Source of the DNA: Lewinellaceae bacterium
GTDB taxonomy: Bacteria > Bacteroidota > Bacteroidia > Chitinophagales > Saprospiraceae
Reading direction: 5' to 3'
Assembly: GCA_020636095.1 (NCBI GenBank)
Contig: JACJYN010000003.1
Coordinates: forward strand, 496,001 to 560,000
Length of the DNA: 64,000 bases
Positions 44,865-54,193 of the stretch are shown one piece after another. The notes beneath the pieces were generated by a model. That model did no database searches. It saw nothing but the letters and a program-made list of their open reading frames with translations, and was not told the origin of the DNA. Within the stretch, counting starts at the first letter, position 1; each line of letters starts with the position of its first letter. Position numbers and translations under genes: made by a program.

Positions 44865-45024
44865 GAGTTTATGTGAGTAAATTTTGTATGGCCCTGAATG
44901 ATCTTTTCCGCCAGCCCTGCGTCGCGTCCTCGCCTTGGTAGCGCTGCTACCAGGCTCCGGGCGTTCCTTGGCCTGACAAAAAATCTTCATGCATGACCTA
45001 TACAAAACTCGCTCACATAAACTC
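44865..45024. repeat. Hairpin element E (160 bp)
   Basis: Perfect 13-bp inverted ends GAGTTTATGTGAG and CTCACATAAACTC, then AATTTTGTAT against ATACAAAACT. TATTG stands directly on both sides, a possible 5-bp target duplication. Core: CTGCGTCGC, then GGTAGCGCTGCTACC (perfect inner hairpin), then GGGCGTTCC. It sits before the start of the frameshifted gene on the minus strand. Confidence 0.75.
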
Positions 45025-45278
45025 TATTGGAAAAGAAGGCATTAAGCTGATCCTCTCTTCCTGTTCTATACTTAAGACGGTTCTTAACAGGGGCTACCCA
45101 CAAAAAACAAGGGCTTTAAAGCAAGTTTAACCAGGGTTAAGGGTTTGTTACGGGATTTGGTTTATCCTGGATGCGTGAAAATGCGGTGTATGCCTCTATC
45201 CGACATAGCCCTTATGCCAAATAAGCGACAAACCAAAAAACCGTACTTCTGTTAGGTTGCTAACCAAAGCCCTGCACT

Positions 45279-48200
45279 ATGAATGCCTTCTACCCGCTCT
45301 GCCTGGCTGTTCTTCTGCTGTTTTCCGGTTTTTCCAAAACCTTCGCTCAAACGTTTGTTGGCCAGGGTGGCCTCCCCTTTCCTCCGGGGGCCCCGGCACA
45401 AACCGTTGGCAACACGACTTCCGTTGCGGTGGTCAGCGGGGTGGGCGCCCTGGGCGCCTGTCTGCAAATCGATAATGTAACCATCGACCTGGAGCATACC
45501 TGGGTGGGAGACATTGCCCTTTTCCTCATCAGCCCTTCCGGGACGGTGCTCGAGCTCAGCTCCGGCAACGGGGGCTCGGGCGATAATTACCAGGTGACTA
45601 CTTTCTCGGATGCCGCCTTCGCCTTCATCACGGCCGGCGCCCCGCCGTTTAACGGTGGCTTCTGGCCGGAGGGGCGCCAGCAGGACACCAACTGCTTCTG
45701 CTCCAATGCCAACCCCGAGGGCACTTTTACCTTTACGAATACGTTTGACGGCGAAAATGCGGATGGCAATTGGCAGTTATTCCTCAACGACTACGTCGCT
45801 GCGGATGCGGGTACGCTGAATAGCTGGTCCATCACTTTTTCGGGAAACGGGACATCGCCGGTGGCCAATCCCGCCGCGATCGAAGCATGTGACAGTGGCG
45901 GTGGGCAGGCTACGTTCAACCTCGCTTCCGTCAACCAAACCGTAAATGGCAATACCGGCAACCCAGTGCTTTGGTATACGGATATACAGGCCACCAACTC
46001 TATCTCTAATCCCGCCGCCTATCTGAGTGGTTCTGGTATGGTGTACGCCGTAGTGCAGGGAGTCGGCTGCAATTCCAACCCGGTGCCGGTTACCCTCACT
46101 GTTACGCCTGGACAGGCACCCAACCCGGCCTCGCTGACCGGATGCGCTGCCGGCGGGGGACAGGCAACCTTCGACCTCACCTCAGTGAACAATACCGTCA
46201 ATGGCGGTTCGGGTGACCCAGTGTTGTGGTGGGCTAATGCGGGCGCTACGGTACCGATAAACAACCCGGGTAACTACCTCAGCACCGGAGGCACCGTTTA
46301 TGCTACGGTGAACGGCGGCTCTTGTGCGTCTCTATCTGCTCCCGTAACGCTAACGGTATTGCCCGCCCCAATCGCTATCCCCTACCCGCTCAACGGCTGC
46401 GACGATGGCAGTGGTACCGGAACGTTCGACCTGACTTCCATCGAAAATTTTGTCAACCTCTCTACGGGATTCACCGTCAACTGGTTTACGGACCCGGCGG
46501 CGAACAACCCCATCGCCAACCCCGGCAACTACCAGTCGGCCGAAGGGCCGGTATACGCCGTGGTCGATAATGGGATCTGCACCTCGCCGCCAACGGCGAT
46601 CCCGCTGAACCTGGCGCCAACACCCAATATCGGCAACGCCACCATTACCCCCAACCCCTCCTCCTTCTGCGGGCCTGGTACGGTTTCCATTACCTTCAAT
46701 ATGCCCGAAGGCGGCGTACCCTACGAGGTAACTATGCAATACGGCAACCCCGGCAGCGGCTATCAAACCTACACCGGCGTCAACGTTTTCGACGGCAGCG
46801 TGGCGCCTTTCGTTATTAATGAAACTACGGAGTTCATTCTGACTTCCGTTTCCGTCCCGAACAACGGCTTTTGCTCCGTGGCCTTCTCCAACCCCGTCAC
46901 CGTAACGGTTCCGGCCAACAGCACGCCCACCCTGATCCTGACACTCACCCCCACGCTCTGCGCCGGGGAAACGTTCGACCTGAGCACCGTGGTGTCCACC
47001 CCGTCTGGGTTGCTCATCACCTTCCATACGGCCACACCGCCCACGCCGGCCAATCAGCTGCCCTCACCGGTGATCGCACCGGCGGCCAGTACGATTTATT
47101 ATGCCTTCGTAGATGACGGGGCAGGGTGCACCAACCAATTGCCGATCCCTGTAACCGTTACGCCTCCATCAACGCCTCAGCTTACTACCGCCAGCGTTTG
47201 CGAGGATGAACCCAGCTTCGCCCTGACGGCCCTGCAGGACCCCGCTTTCCCCACAGGTACGTGGAGCGGCCCCGGCGTGTCTGGCGCCTCCTTCTCCCCC
47301 GCCGGCCTGACGGGAACCGTCACCCTGACTTTCGATCCTTCTGTCTCCTGCTCCCAGCCGGGAACCACTACCCTTACGGTGCTGCCACAGGCGGCGCCCA
47401 CTCTCGGCACAGCCGATATTTGCGCAAGCGAAACCAGTTTTAACCTCACCAGCCTGCAGGACCCTGCCTTTCCGGGCGGCGCCTGGAGCGGGCCCGGGGT
47501 AGCGGGCAGTTCGTTCAACGCCACCGGGCTGAGCGGGCCAGTCGTTTTATCCTACACGCCGGTGCAGCCTTGCGCCATTCCGGCATCTACCACCATCAAC
47601 GTCACCCCGTCTGTGGCGCCGGTACTCGGCACGGATGTACTTTGCAGCAGCGATCCGCCCTACCATCTGGATAACCTTGCCGACGCCGTTTTCCCCAATG
47701 GCGCCTGGAGCGGGCCGGGCGTGACGGGCAATTTTTTCAACCCCTCGGGCCTGTCCGGCGCCGTTACACTGACTTTTTTGTCTGATGAAAATTGCGCTGT
47801 TCCTGTGTTTACCACCCTGTCGGTGGCTCCGTCGGCAACCCCTCAGCTGGCCAACGCCACTGTCTGCGAAAGCGAGGCCAGCTTCGCACTGACGGCCCTG
47901 CAGGACCCCGCTTTCCCAACCGGTACATGGAGCGGCCCCGGCGTATCTGGCGCCTCCTTCTCCCCCGCCGGCCTGACGGGAACCGTCACCCTGTCCTTCG
48001 CGCCTTTCGCCCCCTGCACCGGACCCGGAGCCACCACCATTACCATTCTGCCGGAGGCGGCGCCCAGCCTCGGCACGGCCCGTGTTTGCACAAGCGACGG
48101 CGGTGTCAACCTGACGGCTTTGCAGGACCCCGCCTTTCCAACCGGCGCCTGGAGCGGCCCCAGCGTGGCGGGTACTATTTTCAACCCGCAGGGGCAGAGC

Positions 48201-50405
48201 GGGCCGGTGGCCCTCACCTTTACCCCGAACAGCAACTGTGGCCTGCCGGCAACGACGATCGTTTCCGTCAACCAGCCACCGGCCACCGCCGCTCTGGATG
48301 TAGCCTGCTTCTCCAATAATGTGGACTACACCGTGAGCTTCAATATCATCGGCGGAGACCCGGGCAGCTATGTGGTGAATGGCCAGCCGAGCGGCCCTGC
48401 TTTCGCCTCACCGCCGATACCAAGCGGCAGCTCCTACAGTTTTCTGGTGGACGACGGCAACGGCTGTGGGCCGGTGACAGTAACCGGCAGTTTCAACTGC
48501 GACTGCGTGACCTTCGCTGGATCGATGAATCAGGCCGGCGGCCCCGTTGAAGTGTGCAGCGATGAGACTTTCACCGCAGACTTTAATAATAACGCCCTGC
48601 TGGATGGCAATGACGTGCTTCTATTCGTTCTCCACGACGCGCCCGGCGGCGTGCTGGGCAACGTTCTGGCGGTTAGTTCAATGCCGACATTCGGGCTGCC
48701 GGCGGGAGGCCAGCTGGGAGTCATCTATTATATCAGCGCCGTTGCCGGCAATGGCGACGGCGGCAGCAGCTTCGACCCATCGGATGGCTGCCTTTCCGTT
48801 GCCAGCGGCGTGCCGGCCGTATTTTACGAAGTGGCGGCAGGGATAGGGCCCGGCGGCAGCATCTGCACGGGCGATTGCTACCCGGTGGGCCTGTCGTTCA
48901 ATGGCGTGGCGCCCTTTGTATTTTCCTATGAGGCCATCACGCCGAACGGCAGCACTACGGAAACCCTCGCCGTTTCCCAACCCAATACCCAGCTGGCCGT
49001 TTGCCCCGATGCTCTTGGGGTGGCTGCCGGCCAAATTTCCATTCGCCCCATCAGCCTGACAGATGCCAATGGCTGCAATGTATCGTTTCCCGGAAACCAG
49101 AACATCGCAATCGAAGTGCTGCCGGAAGCGTCCGCCAGCCTGTCGCCCACCCTATGCCCCGGCGAAAGCCGGATGGTCAATGGCGTAGTGTATGACGAGT
49201 CCAACCCGGCGGGCACGGAAGTTTTCCCGAACGGCTCGGTACAGGGCTGCGATAGCACGGTGAACGTGAACCTGAGTTTTTACCCGGAAGCCACCGGACA
49301 GATCACCCAGGTGCTCTGCACCGGAGGTAGTCTCATTGTCAACGGCACGGTATACGACGAGGCCAATCCGGCAGGCACAGAGGCCATCCCGGGCGGCTCG
49401 GCACAGGGTTGCGACAGTGTCGTGAACGTGAGCCTGAGTTTTTACCCGGAAGCCACCGGACAGATAGCCCAGGTGCTCTGCACCGGAGGTAGCCTCGTCG
49501 TCAACGGCACGGTGTACGACCAGGCCAACCCCACGGGCGTTGAGATCCTGCCCAACGCCAGCGCCAACGGTTGCGATTCCCTGGTGGAGGTGGCGCTGAG
49601 TTTCAATGATGTGGTCTCCTTCGGCCTGACGGGAACCCTCTGCCCCGGCGAAAGCCGGATGGTCAATGGCGTAGTGTATGACGAGGCCAACCCGGTGGGA
49701 ACGGAAGTTTTTCCCAACGGTTCGGCCCAGGGTTGCGACAGTATCGTGAATGTAAACCTAAGTTTTTACCCGGAAGCGGTGGGCGAGATAACGACGGTGC
49801 TCTGCCCCGGCGGCAGTTTGGCGGTCAACGGCACGGTGTATGACGAGGCCAACCCGGCGGGCACGGAGGTTATTCCGAACGGCTCGGCGCAGGGTTGCGA
49901 CAGCATTGTAAACGTGAGCCTGAGCTTTTACCCGGAAGCGGTGGGCGAGATAACGACGGTGTTCTGCCCTGGCGGCAGTCTGGCGGTCAACGGTACGGTG
50001 TACGACGAGGCCAACCCGGCGGGCACGGAGGTTATTCCGAACGGCTCGGCGCAGGGCTGCGATAGCATCGTGAATGTGAGCCTGAGTTTCTATCCGGAAG
50101 CATTAGGGCAGTTGTCGCCCGTGCTCTGCACCGGGGGCAGCGTCATCGTCAACGGCACAGTTTATAACGAAGCCAACCCATCTGGTATGGAGCTCCTGCC
50201 CGGCGCGGGCGCCAACGGCTGCGACTCCCTGGTAGAGGTGGCGCTGAGCTTTAACGACGCCGTCGGCTTCGACCTTACGGAAACCCTCTGTCCCGGCGAA
50301 AGCCGGATGGTGAATGGGGTAGTGTACGACGAGTGTACGACGGGCACGGAGTACGGTTCGGCGCCCGGCGGGCACGGAAGTTTTCCTGAACGGTGGGCGA
50401 GATAA
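45279..50405 (+). CDS. Giant repeat-rich surface protein, N-terminal 1708 aa
   Basis: Signal peptide (MNAFYPLCLAVLLLFSGFSK), then a proprotein-convertase P-domain (about 25-190: VTIDLEHTWVGDIALFLISP, DGNWQLFLNDY). Three Ig-like repeats of about 80 aa follow (ACDSGGGQATFNLASVNQTV, VLWYTD). Five repeats of about 78 aa come next (FALTALQDPAFPTGTWSGPG), then the start of a 54-aa repeat array (LCPGGSLAVNGTVYDEANPA, GCDSIVNVSLSFYPEA). It stops at 50403-50405 inside the array because of scrambled repeat units. The downstream frame 50745-52037 is the same reading frame and carries the sorting domain, so both halves belong to one surface adhesin-like protein of roughly 2250 aa. Confidence 0.85.
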   Translation: MNAFYPLCLAVLLLFSGFSKTFAQTFVGQGGLPFPPGAPAQTVGNTTSVAVVSGVGALGACLQIDNVTIDLEHTWVGDIALFLISPSGTVLELSSGNGGSGDNYQVTTFSDAAFAFITAGAPPFNGGFWPEGRQQDTNCFCSNANPEGTFTFTNTFDGENADGNWQLFLNDYVAADAGTLNSWSITFSGNGTSPVANPAAIEACDSGGGQATFNLASVNQTVNGNTGNPVLWYTDIQATNSISNPAAYLSGSGMVYAVVQGVGCNSNPVPVTLTVTPGQAPNPASLTGCAAGGGQATFDLTSVNNTVNGGSGDPVLWWANAGATVPINNPGNYLSTGGTVYATVNGGSCASLSAPVTLTVLPAPIAIPYPLNGCDDGSGTGTFDLTSIENFVNLSTGFTVNWFTDPAANNPIANPGNYQSAEGPVYAVVDNGICTSPPTAIPLNLAPTPNIGNATITPNPSSFCGPGTVSITFNMPEGGVPYEVTMQYGNPGSGYQTYTGVNVFDGSVAPFVINETTEFILTSVSVPNNGFCSVAFSNPVTVTVPANSTPTLILTLTPTLCAGETFDLSTVVSTPSGLLITFHTATPPTPANQLPSPVIAPAASTIYYAFVDDGAGCTNQLPIPVTVTPPSTPQLTTASVCEDEPSFALTALQDPAFPTGTWSGPGVSGASFSPAGLTGTVTLTFDPSVSCSQPGTTTLTVLPQAAPTLGTADICASETSFNLTSLQDPAFPGGAWSGPGVAGSSFNATGLSGPVVLSYTPVQPCAIPASTTINVTPSVAPVLGTDVLCSSDPPYHLDNLADAVFPNGAWSGPGVTGNFFNPSGLSGAVTLTFLSDENCAVPVFTTLSVAPSATPQLANATVCESEASFALTALQDPAFPTGTWSGPGVSGASFSPAGLTGTVTLSFAPFAPCTGPGATTITILPEAAPSLGTARVCTSDGGVNLTALQDPAFPTGAWSGPSVAGTIFNPQGQSGPVALTFTPNSNCGLPATTIVSVNQPPATAALDVACFSNNVDYTVSFNIIGGDPGSYVVNGQPSGPAFASPPIPSGSSYSFLVDDGNGCGPVTVTGSFNCDCVTFAGSMNQAGGPVEVCSDETFTADFNNNALLDGNDVLLFVLHDAPGGVLGNVLAVSSMPTFGLPAGGQLGVIYYISAVAGNGDGGSSFDPSDGCLSVASGVPAVFYEVAAGIGPGGSICTGDCYPVGLSFNGVAPFVFSYEAITPNGSTTETLAVSQPNTQLAVCPDALGVAAGQISIRPISLTDANGCNVSFPGNQNIAIEVLPEASASLSPTLCPGESRMVNGVVYDESNPAGTEVFPNGSVQGCDSTVNVNLSFYPEATGQITQVLCTGGSLIVNGTVYDEANPAGTEAIPGGSAQGCDSVVNVSLSFYPEATGQIAQVLCTGGSLVVNGTVYDQANPTGVEILPNASANGCDSLVEVALSFNDVVSFGLTGTLCPGESRMVNGVVYDEANPVGTEVFPNGSAQGCDSIVNVNLSFYPEAVGEITTVLCPGGSLAVNGTVYDEANPAGTEVIPNGSAQGCDSIVNVSLSFYPEAVGEITTVFCPGGSLAVNGTVYDEANPAGTEVIPNGSAQGCDSIVNVSLSFYPEALGQLSPVLCTGGSVIVNGTVYNEANPSGMELLPGAGANGCDSLVEVALSFNDAVGFDLTETLCPGESRMVNGVVYDECTTGTEYGSAPGGHGSFPERWAR

Positions 50406-51240
50406 CGACGGTGCTCTGCCCCGGCGGCAGTCTGGGCTCGGCGCAGGGCTGCGACAGCATCGTAAATGTGAGCCTGAGTTTTTACCCGGAAGCGGTGGGC
50501 GAGATAACGACGGTGCTCTGCCCCGGCGGCAGTCTGGCGGTCAACGGCATACCCCGGCGGGCACGGAAGTTTTCCTGGACGGTTCGGGCAGGGTTGCGAC
50601 AGCATCGTAAATGTGAGCCTGAGTTTTTACCCGGAAGCGTTAACGCCCGTGCTCTGCGGCGGGTCTGGCGGTCAACGGCATCGTGAAGGCTAACCCGGCG
50701 GGCACGGAAGTTTTCCTGAACGGCTCGGCGCAGGGCTGCGACAGGTGAGCCTGAGTTTTTACCCGGAAGCGGTGGGCGAGATAACGACGGTGCTCTGCCC
50801 CGGCGGCAGTCTGGCGGTCAACGGCACGGTGTACGACGAGGCTAACCCGGCGGGCACGGAAGTTTTCCTGAACGGCTCGGCGCAGGGTTGCGACAGCATC
50901 GTAAATGTGAGCCTGAGTTTTTACCCGGAAGCGGTGGGGCAGTTAACGCCCGTGCTCTGCCCCGGCGGCAGTCTGGCGGTCAACGGCACGGTGTATGACG
51001 AGGCTAACCCGGCGGGCACGGAGGTTATTCCGAACGGCTCGGCGCAGGGTTGCGACAGCATCGTGAATGTGAGCCTGAGTTTCTATCCGGAAGCAGTATT
51101 TGAACTGGTGCAAACGATAGGGCCGGGAGGCAGCATCATTGTCAACGGCACGGTGTACGACGAGGCCAATCCGTCCGGTACGGAAGTGCTGGACAATGCC
51201 GCGTTCAATGGTTGTGACAGCATGGTCCTCATCTCGCTGT
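49149..51240 (+). repeat. 162-bp tandem repeat array, scrambled in the middle
   Basis: About a dozen units of 162 bases (54 codons) from 49149 on. Units at both ends are clean and in frame; between about 50330 and 50745 the units are cut short, joined at odd points and out of frame (for example a CTGCCCCGGCGGCAGTCTGG piece joined directly to a GGCTCGGCGCAGGG piece). Two sub-types alternate: LCPGESRMVNGVVYDE and LCPGGSLAVNGTVYDE. Confidence 0.85.
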
Positions 51241-52037
51241 CCTTTGAGGCGGCGGCATTGACCCTGGCGGCCAGTGCGGTTCCGCCTACCTGTGTCGGCG
51301 AGGAAGACGGGCAGGTCATCATTGAAAGCATCAGCGGCGGGGACGGCAATTATTTTATTGCGCTGAATGGGCAGATGCCTTTTGCAGCAGGCGCTTTGCC
51401 GGCGATCATCGGCGGCCTGCCGCCCGGCAGCTATCGGCTGGAGGTGAGTGACGGGTCAGGGCTGGCCATGGTGTTGACGGCCACGGTGCCGGAAGCCACT
51501 GCCCTCTTCCTCGACCTGGGGGACGACGTGCTCGTCGAGCTGGGCAGTGATGTGCCGTTGAACGCCAATACCAACATCAACGCCGCGTCCATACTGTGGG
51601 AACCTACGGATTTTCTCTCCTGTACCGACTGCCTTTCCCCCGTGGTGGAACAACCGACGGCAGGCATCCGCTACCGGCTCATCCTCACCGATGGAAACGG
51701 CTGCACCGCAAGTGACGAGGTGGAAATAGCCCTTGCGAAGCGCCGCGACATTTTCATCCCGAACACCTTCAGCCCCAACGGCGACGGCCGGAACGACCGC
51801 CTTACGGCCTTTACCGGCGCGGATGCCGTCCTGATCCGATCTTTCCGCATTTTTGACCGGTGGGGCGGCGCGGTCTTCGAGCAATCCGGGTTCCCCCCCA
51901 ATGACCCTTCGAAAGGGTGGGACGGCACGCACCGGGGCGAGCCGCTTAATGCAGGCGTATTCGTCTGTTTCGCCGAAGTGGAATTTCTGGATGGAACGGC
52001 CCGGCTGTTCAGGGGGGAGGTGCTGCTGATGCGGTAA
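50745..52037 (+). CDS. Giant surface protein, C-terminal part with gliding-type sorting domain
   Basis: 430 codons in the same frame as the 45279 gene: three repeat units, a last variant unit (IGPGGSIIVNGTVYDEANPS), an SprB-like repeat (VPPTCVGEEDGQVIIESISG, DGNYFIALNG) and a type B type IX secretion C-terminal domain of the gliding-associated kind (IFIPNTFSPNGDGRNDRLTA, FRIFDRWGGAVFE, GWDGTHRGEPLNAGVFVCFA). This domain directs export and attachment to the cell surface. No true start is expected here; it is the 3' half of a broken or misassembled gene. Confidence 0.85.
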   Translation: MSLSFYPEAVGEITTVLCPGGSLAVNGTVYDEANPAGTEVFLNGSAQGCDSIVNVSLSFYPEAVGQLTPVLCPGGSLAVNGTVYDEANPAGTEVIPNGSAQGCDSIVNVSLSFYPEAVFELVQTIGPGGSIIVNGTVYDEANPSGTEVLDNAAFNGCDSMVLISLSFEAAALTLAASAVPPTCVGEEDGQVIIESISGGDGNYFIALNGQMPFAAGALPAIIGGLPPGSYRLEVSDGSGLAMVLTATVPEATALFLDLGDDVLVELGSDVPLNANTNINAASILWEPTDFLSCTDCLSPVVEQPTAGIRYRLILTDGNGCTASDEVEIALAKRRDIFIPNTFSPNGDGRNDRLTAFTGADAVLIRSFRIFDRWGGAVFEQSGFPPNDPSKGWDGTHRGEPLNAGVFVCFAEVEFLDGTARLFRGEVLLMR

Positions 52038-52118
52038 AATACCCATCGGAACCATGAAAACAACCTTCTTAAGCCTCATCAGAACCCGAAATCAGCCATT
52101 TTCGCCTCCAAAGCACCA

Positions 52119-52133
52119 CCTCCAAACATGCTC
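52119..52133. repeat. Right-end remnant of an N-type hairpin element
   Basis: CCTCCAAACATGCTC equals the right end of elements N1 and N2 and is followed by TTA. The left end is not recognisable. It follows the stop of the giant gene by about 80 bases. Confidence 0.5.
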
Positions 52134-52189
52134 TTAGGGTTTTTAAAAAACGAGGCTTCAAAATCAAAATCTTCAACCTGGCCTGGAAA

Positions 52190-52275
52190 CTTTATACCGG
52201 GTTGCGCATCTGCTGGGAGTATCGGTTTATAGCCTGCTGGAGGAGGAGGTTCATCCGGAGGGGGAGGCGATCACT
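52190..52275 (+). pseudogene. Remnant of an XRE-type helix-turn-helix protein
   Basis: One frame reads RVAHLLGVSVYSLLEEEVHP, the typical end of Cro/CI HTH proteins (IAxLLGVSVxxLL). No start, and the rest of the domain is gone. A close paralogous remnant is at 56815. Confidence 0.4.
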
Positions 52276-53047
52276 GAGCAGCGTCGGCCAGGCGGTTGGC
52301 CCCTGCCAGTACGTCTTCCCGTAAGATCCGCCGCATTTTTTCCGGCTCCTCAAAGAGGGGGCTGTGTGCCGACTGGTTAAAAGTATAAAACCCCTTCACC
52401 GTAACGGGCGCCGCTTCCAGTTTGCGCACCATTCGCCGGTTGCCGCTCTCCCTGAAACGTTGGAGCATGTACTCGTACGCCAGCTGCTCGGACCTGAGCT
52501 GGTTCGATATCTGGGCTACGCCAATGTAAGCGTGGTACCGTTCCGGCGCCCGGGCCGCCGCTTGTATGCCGATGAACGTCCCCCCGGAATGCCCCATCAG
52601 GTAGATTTTCTCCTGGTTGAAGCGCCGGCGCAGGTAATCCGTCAGCGCCAGGACGTCGGCTATCAGTTGCCCGGTGGTGGCCGAGCCCCGGGAAAGGCCG
52701 GGGTGAAAAGACAACCCGGAACCGCGTTGCTCCCACCAAACGACGACAAAATCTTCGTCGAGCCCCGTCGGGTAACGCTGCGTCAGGAAGTAATCGGGCA
52801 TCCCCCCGTGCAGATAGAGCAGCACCGGCTGGCCGGCGTCCCGGCCCTTGATGAACATACCCTGCTGTACCCCATTGATGTCGATGAAGGTTTTTTCCGA
52901 AATACTGCCCGCCAGCGGTTTCCCGCCGCCGTCCAGAAACGGCCGGGGCGTACCGGGGCTCCAGGCCCGGAGCACGCCCAGCAGGATGAGCGCGCCGATC
53001 AATAGAAGAGCGGCTGAGATCAACATAAAATGCTTCCACATTTTCAT
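52271..53047 (-). CDS. Alpha/beta hydrolase with internal deletion
   Basis: A 258-aa protein: N-terminal TM anchor (LISAALLLIGALILLGVLRA), oxyanion region YLHGGMPDYF, WWEQRGSGLSF and nucleophile elbow GHSGGTFIG. It resembles proline iminopeptidase-like hydrolases. After KLEAAPVT it jumps straight to VKGFYTFNQSAHSPLFEEPE, the C-terminal end with the catalytic histidine. Full-length relatives have roughly 100 more residues here, covering the cap and the catalytic aspartate. The frame is open, but the enzyme probably lacks activity. The deletion estimate comes from family memory, not an alignment. Confidence 0.7.
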   Translation of the reverse strand: MKMWKHFMLISAALLLIGALILLGVLRAWSPGTPRPFLDGGGKPLAGSISEKTFIDINGVQQGMFIKGRDAGQPVLLYLHGGMPDYFLTQRYPTGLDEDFVVVWWEQRGSGLSFHPGLSRGSATTGQLIADVLALTDYLRRRFNQEKIYLMGHSGGTFIGIQAAARAPERYHAYIGVAQISNQLRSEQLAYEYMLQRFRESGNRRMVRKLEAAPVTVKGFYTFNQSAHSPLFEEPEKMRRILREDVLAGANRLADAAQ

Positions 53048-53198
53048 GCCTACAGTAAAATGGTGTCAGTTTTGGATGCAAAAGATGCAGCAACCTTACG
53101 TACGGCGCAATGATCTAGATCACCGGTGTATGGGAATGGGCGCTATCGGCCCCGACCCAAATTAGCCATGGGGACAACGTCCCTTACGGTTGAAGAAT

Positions 53199-53340
53199 GC
53201 TATGGCCCAGGCTTACACCAGCGAAGAATTGTATCCATTCTTTATTCAAAGGATTCCCAGCTTGAGCCAGCCCAAAGTCAACGAGGCTGTCGAGAAAGAG
53301 AAAATTGACCGGACTAGTGCGCCGGGAACGAAGTTGTTGG
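53199..53340 (+). pseudogene. HipN (HipA N-terminal) domain fragment
   Basis: EELYPFFIQRIPSLSQPKVN followed by EAVEKEKIDRTSAPGTKLL matches the second half of the HipN protein at 59529 (EELPPFFVQRIPGLGQPKVQ). The start and end of that protein are missing, and the fragment runs into YhcG-type sequence. Confidence 0.55.
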
Positions 53341-53364
53341 TCAATAATTTGAGGCTGTTCGCAG

Positions 53365-54168
53365 TCCATCAAGTACTTCTCCGACAGGCTCCCAGGCCTG
53401 GCAAAAGATCTCACGCAGGAATACGGGAAAAGTTACAGCGAAAAGAACTTGCGGCGCATCATGCAGTTTTCCAAAGCATTCCCCGGCCCACAGATTGTCG
53501 CATCACTGACGCGACAATTGAGCTGGACACATTTTACCCTCCTGATTCCACTGAAAACGGACCTGGAACGCGACTTCTACGCCCAAATGTGCCGCATCGA
53601 AAAATGGAGCGTACGTACGCCGGGGCTTCGCTTTCCTGGAGCGGCAGAAACGCATGATCATCGACGGGCAGGATTATAAACTGGACCTGCTGTTCTATCA
53701 CCGCAAGCTAAAACGCCTGATTGCCATAGACCTGAAGATCGGTAAGTTCAAAGCGGATTACAAAGGCCAGATGGAACTCTACCTCCGCTGGCTGGAAAAG
53801 CACGAAACTGAACCTGAAGAAGAACAACCCATTGGCTGATCCTCTGTGCCGAGGGTAAGAGTATGTTTGGAGGCCAATCTTTGGGCTACGAAGGCCACTT
53901 ATTTGATGATATTTCGTTGCTTCTTTTGTCCGTACCTTTCAGGTACGAACTGCAAAAAGCGCCTCATCTCATCAAATAATTGACTCTTCTCGCCATCAAA
54001 CCCGGCCTCCAAACATACTCTAATACGGAGCAGATCGAATTGCTTCAACTGGATGCAACCAACATCAAGGTAGGGCAGTATATTACGGAGTACCTGCCTA
54101 AAGACCTGCTGAAAGAGAAACTACACCAGTTTGTTGCTGCGTCCAGAAGGCAATTGGATAACAAATAA
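53365..54168 (+). pseudogene. YhcG/DUF1016 PD-(D/E)XK nuclease, broken by deletion and a hairpin element
   Basis: Pieces in three frames rebuild a YhcG-type protein: YFSDRLPGLAKDLTQEYGKS, NLRRIMQFSKAFPGPQIVAS, LIPLKTDLERDFYAQMCRIE; then, after a gap of perhaps 80 residues, FLERQKRMIIDGQDYKLDLL with the nuclease core FYHRKLKRLIAIDLKIGKFK. Hairpin element N2 then interrupts the reading, which resumes with TEQIELLQLDATNIKVGQYI and ends at 54168. YhcG proteins are often found in type I restriction loci and defence islands, which fits the HsdM/HsdS pieces nearby. Not functional as it stands. Confidence 0.75.
53859..54020. repeat. Hairpin element N2 (162 bp) inside the YhcG gene
   Basis: Perfect 17-bp inverted ends GAGTATGTTTGGAGGCC and GGCCTCCAAACATACTC. 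TAA stands on both sides (53856-53858 and 54021-54023). Taking out the element plus one TAA joins GAGGGTAATACGGAGCAG, which reads EGNTEQ, the normal YhcG sequence. This is strong evidence for insertion with a 3-bp target duplication. Confidence 0.9.
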
Positions 54169-54193
54169 GAGTCAAGGATAGCTTTCTAAAAAT

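Noticed and set aside
49149..51240. Regular repeats that could suggest a CRISPR array
   Set aside because: The 162-bp units are coding, have no spacers and belong to the giant surface protein.
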